Assembly (NCBI RefSeq): GCF_047675955.1
Contig: NC_132912.1
Location: 84,530,382-84,594,381 of the forward strand
DNA length: 64,000 bases
Source: Chlorocebus sabaeus
Lineage: Eukaryota > Chordata > Mammalia > Primates > Cercopithecidae
Direction: 5' to 3'
In this document: positions 57,836 to 64,000 of the stretch, piece after piece
Position numbering within the stretch: position 1 is the first letter of the stretch
How the letters are laid out: every line of letters begins with the position of its first letter
Translations under genes and position numbers: made by a program
The notes under the pieces: model-generated
Told to the model about the DNA's origin: nothing
Databases searched by the model: none
Seen by the model: the letters and a program-made list of their open reading frames with translations, nothing else

Positions 57836-60318
57836 TTTTCTTCTTAACCCAAACAGACCACTGTGTTCTTCTTGGTATTCCTCTCCTTTTGTTATTATCC
57901 TGATGTGCCTCCAGGAAGCTACCTGGGATGGTCATAAAACTCGTACCATGTGTTTCTCTTTGCTTAAAAAACCATAGTCCTGTGCTTCCTACAGTCTAAT
58001 ACTTTATGATAATTGTTTTATGTATTTTCCCAGTACCCTAGCTGTTCAGTCAACAAACAAATACTAAATAAAGAAAACTTTGAATATTGTTTTTAAAAAC
58101 GTGGGTCAAAAATCTTATACATCTTTCTCCATTATACATGGAATGGAGAGAATTAAAGTGACTGGCTTGTTACTTATTCACTGTCTTTACTGGGAGGATG
58201 TCTTGGGGGAAAGAAAATGAGATAGGAACTGTTCCAATCCTCTTGCCAAATGGTCCTCTAGGTAAACATACTAATGATATTTCTTAGCAGGAAGAACATT
58301 TATCTATAAAATCCCCCTATCACTATATCCCTGGCTAAGGATTACTTACAGTAAATAAACTAAGAATCCATGGATCTATGAGGCATTCCTCCCTGAAGAA
58401 TGTCAAGTAAGCTCTACAAGTCCCTGGGGCTGAAAAAATTGAGATGCCTCAGTGCTTAAATGTATCGCTTGGCCTGTGAGGTAATAACCCTACAGCTTCA
58501 CTTACAGATTTATCTTTTATTCTTGGCCAGCAAGCACATGTCAAACGCAGGGAAAAAAGGAACTAGGGAGTCCTCTCAATGGTTCAGCTCTCTCTCTGCT
58601 TCATATGAGCAGAAAGTTGTCTTAATCCTTGAAATAATTCTTAAGAATTTATTTCTGATTTGTGTCCATTTAATTTGAAAATGTAAAATAATCCCTTTTT
58701 CTAAACTCAGTTTATAACATAAAAAAGTTTCCATTTATTTGTATGAATTTTTCTTTAACTCATTCCTCCCAGACTTTTTACAATATATTGCTGAATGGAG
58801 ATAGTTACAATGCTCTAGTAAACCAGATAATGGAGGTCATAGAGAATGTCGAATGATTGAATTCAGTGATTTTACCCAAGTTGAACAACCAGATTATGTC
58901 AATGGGTCCTATGCCAGTGCTCTCTGTTCTTTTAGCAGACAAATAAATATTCCCCCCCTCTTCAATAAAACCTAGTTGAGAAAATAAAATCATTTTTAAA
59001 AGATCCATTGATAACTAAGCATTTTTATGTTAAATGTGTATATGCATACACACTTTTAAAATTTCAATCCCTTTACTCTCATGAAAAAGATAAATGTAAA
59101 GGAAAACATGTTTTAAGGAGTAAGGTAGAAGGACAGGTAATGTCAAAGTGAGATCTGTAACTGAGACTTGTTGACTTAGTGAACGGTATGCATGATAGTT
59201 TATTGAAGTACTGGTTGAACTGGAGTTTCAGATGTTTTTCAAACATTTGGAAAAATATAAAAATAGTGGTTTTATATAAACCACTACACTCAAGTGGTTT
59301 ATATAAAAACCACTGAAGCACACGTATATAAAAACAGAGTTCAAAATACTGCTTTTGAAAGGTCACCTGTGCCTGGATATTATTTATTTTACAACAACCT
59401 TCATATTAGAAATATGAACTGTGATTATTTACAAGACAATATATATAAGCAATTTTTAAATAACCTATTCTGTGGACTCGAGGAAGAATGATTCTGCAGG
59501 ATTATGTAGTGAAGTGGTGTATTTGTAGTAAGCTTTAGATTTACACAAATCGTGAATCAAATTTGAGTTTCTACGCTTATTAACTGTTACTCTTTTTTGC
59601 ATCTTGGTTTTTCTTCACTTCCAAATGGGAAAATAATCTGTATGCTAATAATCAACATCAGTTTAGTTAACACCCTTTCAATGGTGAAAAGCCATTTAGA
59701 AAAGAATGCTAGAAAAAACCAGAATCTTTCAGCAATTGATAGATAGTAGATAATTTTTAAAGATCACTAATTCCAGGTAAACTTTTTCTTTCAACAAACT
59801 CTAAAGCTTAGAGCAGTATCAGAGCTCACCTAAGCTGGAATAATTACAGACAGAGCACAGTACACAAATCTATACCCTAACAGATCAAATGAATACAATC
59901 CCTTTCTATATGAGTTAGGAAACATAAGAAAGAGATGTAAAAATATTTGACTTTGATTCTATGTTAGAAGGGTTCATACAATTTACAACTTCAGATTCTT
60001 CTTCTCCATCATTTTACTATACTTTTTTTCAAAGGGAAAAAATGCCACCAGCTGTTATAGTATCAATTAATTGCTTGTTGATTGTCTTTTCATTTTCTAA
60101 AATACGTAGTTGACCCTTGAACGACATGAGGGTTAGGGGCTCCCACCCCACACATAGTCAAAAATATGCATGTGACTTTTGACTCCCTAAAAGCTTAACT
60201 AATAATAACCTGCAAGAGACCAGAATCCTCACTAATAACAAAAAATCAATTACCACATATTTTGTATGTTATATATATTATACATTACAGTCTTATAATA
60301 AAGTAAGCTAGAGAAAAT
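57836..60318. other. Unassigned stretch
   Basis: No supported gene. The 57850-58650 part has a balanced composition and may be an old ERV fragment or unique DNA. The only clear structure is the inverted repeat at 59265-59314. Confidence 0.45.
59265..59314. repeat. Near-perfect inverted repeat with 21-22 bp arms
   Basis: Arm 1 (59265-59285) and arm 2 (59293-59314) are reverse complements apart from one extra A, with a 7-base spacer ACACTCA. Each arm is itself almost palindromic around TTTATATAAA, so several alternative hairpins are possible. Confidence 0.9.
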
Positions 60319-60327
60319 AAAATATTG

Positions 60328-60601
60328 ACCGGGCACGGTGGCTCACGCCTGTAATCCCAGCACTTTGGGAGGCTGAGGTGAGCTAATCACGAGGTCAGGA
60401 TTTCGAAAGCAGCCTGGCCAACATGGTGAAAACCTGTCTCTAATAAAAATACAAAAACTAGCTGGGAGTGGTGGGGCGCACCTGTAATCCCAGCTAGAAT
60501 CACTGGAACCCGAGAGGCAGAGGTTGCAGTGAGCTGAGATCGCGCCACTGCACTCCAGCCCTGTGGACAGTGTGAGACTCCATCTTTAAAAAAAAGAAAA
60601 G
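60328..60601 (+). mobile_element. AluS with a small internal deletion
   Basis: ACCGGGCACGGTGGCTCACG start, GCCAACATGGTGAAAACC, then AATCCCAGCTAGAATCACTG. In the last piece the usual TACTCGGGAGGCTGAGGCAG segment is missing. The element ends in an A-rich tail. AAAATATT occurs at 60319-60326 and 60602-60609 as a weak but plausible duplication. Confidence 0.92.
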
Positions 60602-60611
60602 AAAATATTAT

Positions 60612-61589
60612 GAATTTCTGGCTTCTCTATTCTGTTTCATCGGTCTATGTGTCTGCTTTTGCACCAGTACCATGCTGTTTTGGATGTAGTAGTCGTGTAG
60701 TATTTTGTGAAGTTAGATAACTTTTTGTTTAGGATTGTTTTTTGTTTAGGAATGCTTTGGCCATTTAGGCTCTTTTTTGGTTCCACTGAATTTTAGAAAT
60801 TTTTTTTCTAATTTTGTGGACAATGACATTAGCAGTTTGATAGGAATAGCATTGAATCTCTAAATTGCTTTGGGAAGTATGGCTATTTGACTGATGTTAA
60901 TTCTTCCAATCCATGAGCATGGGTATTTTTCCATTCATTTGCATCATCTCATTTCTTTCAGTAGTATTTTGTAATTGTCATTGTAGACATCTTTAACCTT
61001 TTTGGTTATCTATATTCTTAGGTATTTATTCTTTTTGTGACTACTGTAAATGGTGTTGCACTCTTGATGGCTCCTAAACTGAACATTTTTGGTGTATATA
61101 AATGCTACTGATTTTCTTAGATTGATTTTGCAGCACTATTCACAATGGCAGAGGCATGGAATCAACACAGGTGCTCATCAGCAGTGAACTGGATAAAGAA
61201 AGTATAGTATACGTACACCATGAAACACTACACAGCCATAAAAAAATAATAAAATCATGTTCTCTGTAGTAACACCTATATTGCTGGAAACAGTTAGCCT
61301 AAGCAAACTAATGCAGAAACAGAAAACCAAATACTGCATGTTCTCACTTATAAGTGCAAGCTAAATATTGAGTACACATGGTCATAAAAATGAAAACAGT
61401 AGCCACTAGGGAATACAAGAAGTGGGAGACGGGAGTAAGGGTTGAATAAACTACCTACTGTTATGCTTATTATCTGGGTGATGGATTCATTTGTATTCCA
61501 AACTTCAGCATCACACAATATACCTTTGCAGCAAACCTGCACATGTATGCACTGATTCTAAAATAAAAGTTGAAAAAAAAAAGTTAATA
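60612..61589 (+). mobile_element. L1 3' end with 5' inversion
   Basis: 60612-61130 is antisense ORF2 (CCAGTACCATGCTGTTTTGG, CATTGAATCTCTAAATTGC, ATCCATGAGCATGGG). At about 61130 it switches to sense (CAGCACTATTCACAATGG, CACTACACAGCCATAAAAA, CTGCATGTTCTCACTTATAA), ending TAAAATAAAAGTTG and an A-run. The inverted and sense parts are not contiguous in L1 order, so some L1 was lost at the junction. ATGAATTT (60610-60617 and 61590-61597) is a possible duplication. Confidence 0.88.
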
Positions 61590-61597
61590 ATGAATTT

Positions 61598-61824
61598 AAA
61601 AAGAAAATGGTATTAAGAAAATCATGAGGAAGAGAAAATGTATTTACTATTTATTAAGTGGAAATGGGTCATGATAGTGGTCTTTATCCTCCTCATCTTC
61701 ACATTGAGTCTGAGGAGGACAGGGAAAAGGAGGGTTTGGTCTTAGTATCTCAGGACAGGAAGAAGCAAAAGAAAATCTGTGTAAGAGGAATAAGTAGACC
61801 CACTCCCTTCAAATCCGCTTTAAG
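61598..61824. other. Unassigned sequence
   Basis: Nothing recognised. Confidence 0.4.
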
Positions 61825-61940
61825 TGTCAGCTGTAAGTTCATGAGGTCTAGAACTTTGTTCATCGTTGTATCCCCTTAAAACATCATTGTGGCATAAGAG
61901 ACACTGACTAGGTATTAGTTAAATAAATGCACTCATGAAG
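61825..61940 (+). mobile_element. LINE-2 3' end remnant
   Basis: TAAGTTCATGAGGTCTAGAA, CTTTGTTCATCGTTGTATCC and ACTAGGTATTAGTTAAATAA follow the L2 3' order (CTCCATGAGGGCAGGGACT, GTATCCCCAGCGCCTAG, GTAGGCGCTCAATAAAT). Confidence 0.6.
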
Positions 61941-62291
61941 CTATTACTTCATTATAGCGTCCCTTCATTAAGGAGGGTTACAAGAAATTTAGGAAGCAAG
62001 AGTTCAAACTTAAGTTATAAGACTTTTAGTCTATGCCTTTCAACTACATTTTTGTATGGAACAGACGAATCTAGAAAATATTTTATTGGGCGCATGTAAA
62101 TGGCACTATTAAGTACAGGCTAATCTGACAATAAATCATTAAAGTGTGACAAGAAATATGGAAGGCAAAATTGAATAAATATTGGGGCTTTGGTGGTGAT
62201 ATTAGTAAAGCAGTTAGCAGACATAGTAAATCAATTTGCTTTTGCATGTCAACTTTTATAGAATGCTTCAGTAAAGTTAAACTAAAACTGT
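61941..62291. other. Unassigned sequence
   Basis: No recognised element or gene before the AluY. Confidence 0.45.
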
Positions 62292-62300
62292 CTGAAACTT

Positions 62301-62622
62301 GGCCGGGGTGGTAGCTCAGGCCTATAATCCCAACACTGTGGGAGGCCAAGGCAGGCAGATCACGAGGTCAGGAGATCGAGACCATCCTGCCTATCATGGT
62401 GAAACCTCATCTCTACTAAAAATACAAAAAATTAGCCAGGCATGGTGGCAGGCACCTGTAGTCCCAGCTACCAGGGAGGCTGAGGCAGCAGAATGGCATG
62501 AACCCGGGAGGTGGAGCTTGCAGTGAGCTGAGATATGAGATGGTGCCACTGCACTCCAGCCTGGGGGACAGAGCGACACTCCGACTCCATCTCAAAACCA
62601 AAAAAAAAAAACAAAAAAAAAC
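62301..62622 (+). mobile_element. AluY
   Basis: Sense Alu with Y-type diagnostics (ATCACGAGGTCAGGAGATCG, GAATGGCATGAACCCGGG, GTGGAGCTTGCAGTGAG). A short local duplication lies at GAGATATGAGATGGTG. The A-tail carries C interruptions. The flanks CTGAAACTT (62292-62300) and CTGAGACTT (62623-62631) form a 9-bp duplication with one mismatch. Confidence 0.95.
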
Positions 62623-62631
62623 CTGAGACTT

Positions 62632-63734
62632 AAGAAAAGGTATTCTGATAAAGCTGTGCTTCTATTCCAGGTACGACAGGGTCCTGCAACATCTCCCTCC
62701 TTTTAGGTTGTCTGATATTTATCACCAGAGTTGTCTGTATGAAGGTTAGACAGAAGCCTGGATGGGTGCTGTGAGATTTATGTTTTCCCCCTACACATAG
62801 AAGGAGGTGAGAAACAAAACCATCATTTCAGTTAACTCTCCTGATAACCTGTATGAAGGGATGATAACCTTAAAAAGCTGTTGTGCCACCATTTTGTTTC
62901 ATCCCAAAATTAATTTCTTCATATTATATTCTGGATTTTTAAATAAAATATTTGGCCACTATGTAAATTTTATAAAAGATATTTAAAAGGAATTAGTTTT
63001 GTTAGGAATAAAATGCACATGATGTAAATTAAATCCATGTACATATTTCAGATTAAAAATATTGTTATACAATGTACTTATTTAATTAATGCTTAATTTG
63101 GACATGTTTATAAATAATCAAATAATTTTACTATATTATTTATAGTTAAAATTGAACTAAACTTTAATTATTTGGAATCACAATATTATAGAGTAGAACA
63201 AATTTTACCCTATAAACTTTAACTATAATAATAAAGCATTTCATAACAACAAATTTAAATGTTAAGGACTTTTTGGCTTGGACTAAGGGCTAACCATTTC
63301 CTGACTCTTTTCTAATTCTTTTGTGACCATACTACCTAATTCAGAATAAGATACCTCTTTCGCTACAAAGTATTTTAAACTGTACTTGTAGATGTCAACA
63401 TTATTGTGTATCACTATATAAATTTATTTTTTTTAACTACTCTTAAAGTATAAGTAGTATTGTATGAGTAACTTGCCAGTTAAACTCTATCATTTATAGT
63501 TTTATTCAACTTCGGTCACTGAAATTCAATGATTAAAATTCTAGGATATCTTTTACTATATAACCCTTAACTTACATACATGATTGAGTATATTTATGCA
63601 ATCAGCCACACACACACACACACACACTCAATTATATAATTTATAATTATATAAATCCCCTGAATCCTGTAAAGGGAATTTCCATGTAAATATTTATAAA
63701 ATATATCAGGAAATATTTTCGCTATTCATCCCTT
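62632..63734. other. Unassigned AT-rich stretch
   Basis: No gene. Strongly AT-rich from about 62930. A CA array (63606-63628) is followed by an AT palindromic run near 63630-63656. Confidence 0.45.
63606..63628. repeat. (CA)n microsatellite
   Basis: About eleven CA units. Confidence 0.92.
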
Positions 63735-63838
63735 TAAATTTTATGCTTGTGGATACACTTAGGTCCAGAACAGTAATGTAACTTGCCCACTGTTACTTAT
63801 ATAACCAGAAGCAGAACTGAAAAACTTCTGGAAATTGC
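63735..63838 (+). mobile_element. MIR remnant
   Basis: CACTTAGGTCCAGAACAGTA, ATGTAACTTGCCCACTGTTA and AACCAGAAGCAGAACTGAAA follow the MIR core order (TGAGGCTCAGAGAGGTTAAG, TAACTTGCCCAAGGTCAC, GTGGCAGAGCCGGGATT). Confidence 0.6.
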
Positions 63839-64000
63839 CATTTGAAAGGCAATGGGGTACTTCCTTAAAGATTCTTTTATTTTCTCTAGTTACAACTTTA
63901 ATCACATTTCTAACCACAACCAAATGTAACCCTGCTTATGCTAACATACACACACACACACATATACACCCCAAAACAAAAATTCACAAAACAATATTTA
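63839..64000. other. Unassigned end of window with a CA run
   Basis: Includes a CA-rich microsatellite at 63946-63969; otherwise nothing recognised. Confidence 0.5.

Noticed and set aside
62299..62601. Alu-derived frames on both strands at the AluY
   Set aside because: Same reason: typical Alu peptides read from either strand of the element.

Overview
The window reads as AT-rich nuclear DNA of a catarrhine primate, and I see no functional protein-coding gene, tRNA, rRNA or CRISPR array in it. Primate origin rests on dimeric Alu repeats of J, S and Y type, L1P elements, THE1/MST-type MaLR LTRs and a MADE1 mariner MITE. One young antisense Alu (49649-49957) carries the combination of changes that I remember as typical of the Old World monkey AluY lineage, so a cercopithecid (macaque, baboon or relative) is more likely than human. 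It could be an intergenic gene desert or a very large intron; the sequence does not decide.

Layout. 1-1.8 kb: AluS, a MER5-like hAT remnant, a GC-rich antisense LTR, and an L1 fragment split by a 5'-truncated Alu. 3.2-7.0 kb: an antisense L1, an L2 3' end, and a sense L1 interrupted by a MaLR solo LTR. 7.2-17 kb: mostly unassigned AT-rich DNA with four Alus, microsatellites, a striking palindrome at 7.2 kb and a diverged local duplication near 11.0 and 12.1 kb. 18.1-26.8 kb: a complete but dead MaLR provirus (two LTRs plus internal region) holding a full-length L1PA-type element with an 11-bp target-site duplication. 27-39 kb: mostly unassigned, with one AluJ and a small L1 that has a 5' inversion. 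39-45 kb: an older, nearly full-length L1 broken by a THE1-type solo LTR and a MADE1. 45-53.7 kb: MaLR LTRs, the young Alu, L1 3' ends and an ancient L1M. 53.7-57.8 kb: a solo LTR with internal 38-bp repeats, then an ancient antisense L1M pierced by three LTR-type insertions and ending in an inverted 5' segment. 57.8-64 kb: unassigned DNA, AluS, a third L1 with a 5' inversion, AluY, L2 and MIR remnants.

No gene network can be described. The biology visible here is successive transposition, which can be ordered from nesting and target-site duplications: L2/MIR/MER5, then L1M, then MaLR and ERV LTRs, then L1PB/L1PA and AluS, then AluY. All ORF1 and ORF2 copies are broken; in the 18.5-24.8 kb element an endonuclease segment is deleted and the reverse transcriptase FADD motif reads FAND. 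I found no convincing new biological system; the best leads are structural (palindromes, a MADE1 hairpin, an LTR minisatellite and unassigned GC-shifted blocks). Family names were assigned by eye from remembered consensus features, so subfamily calls are tentative.
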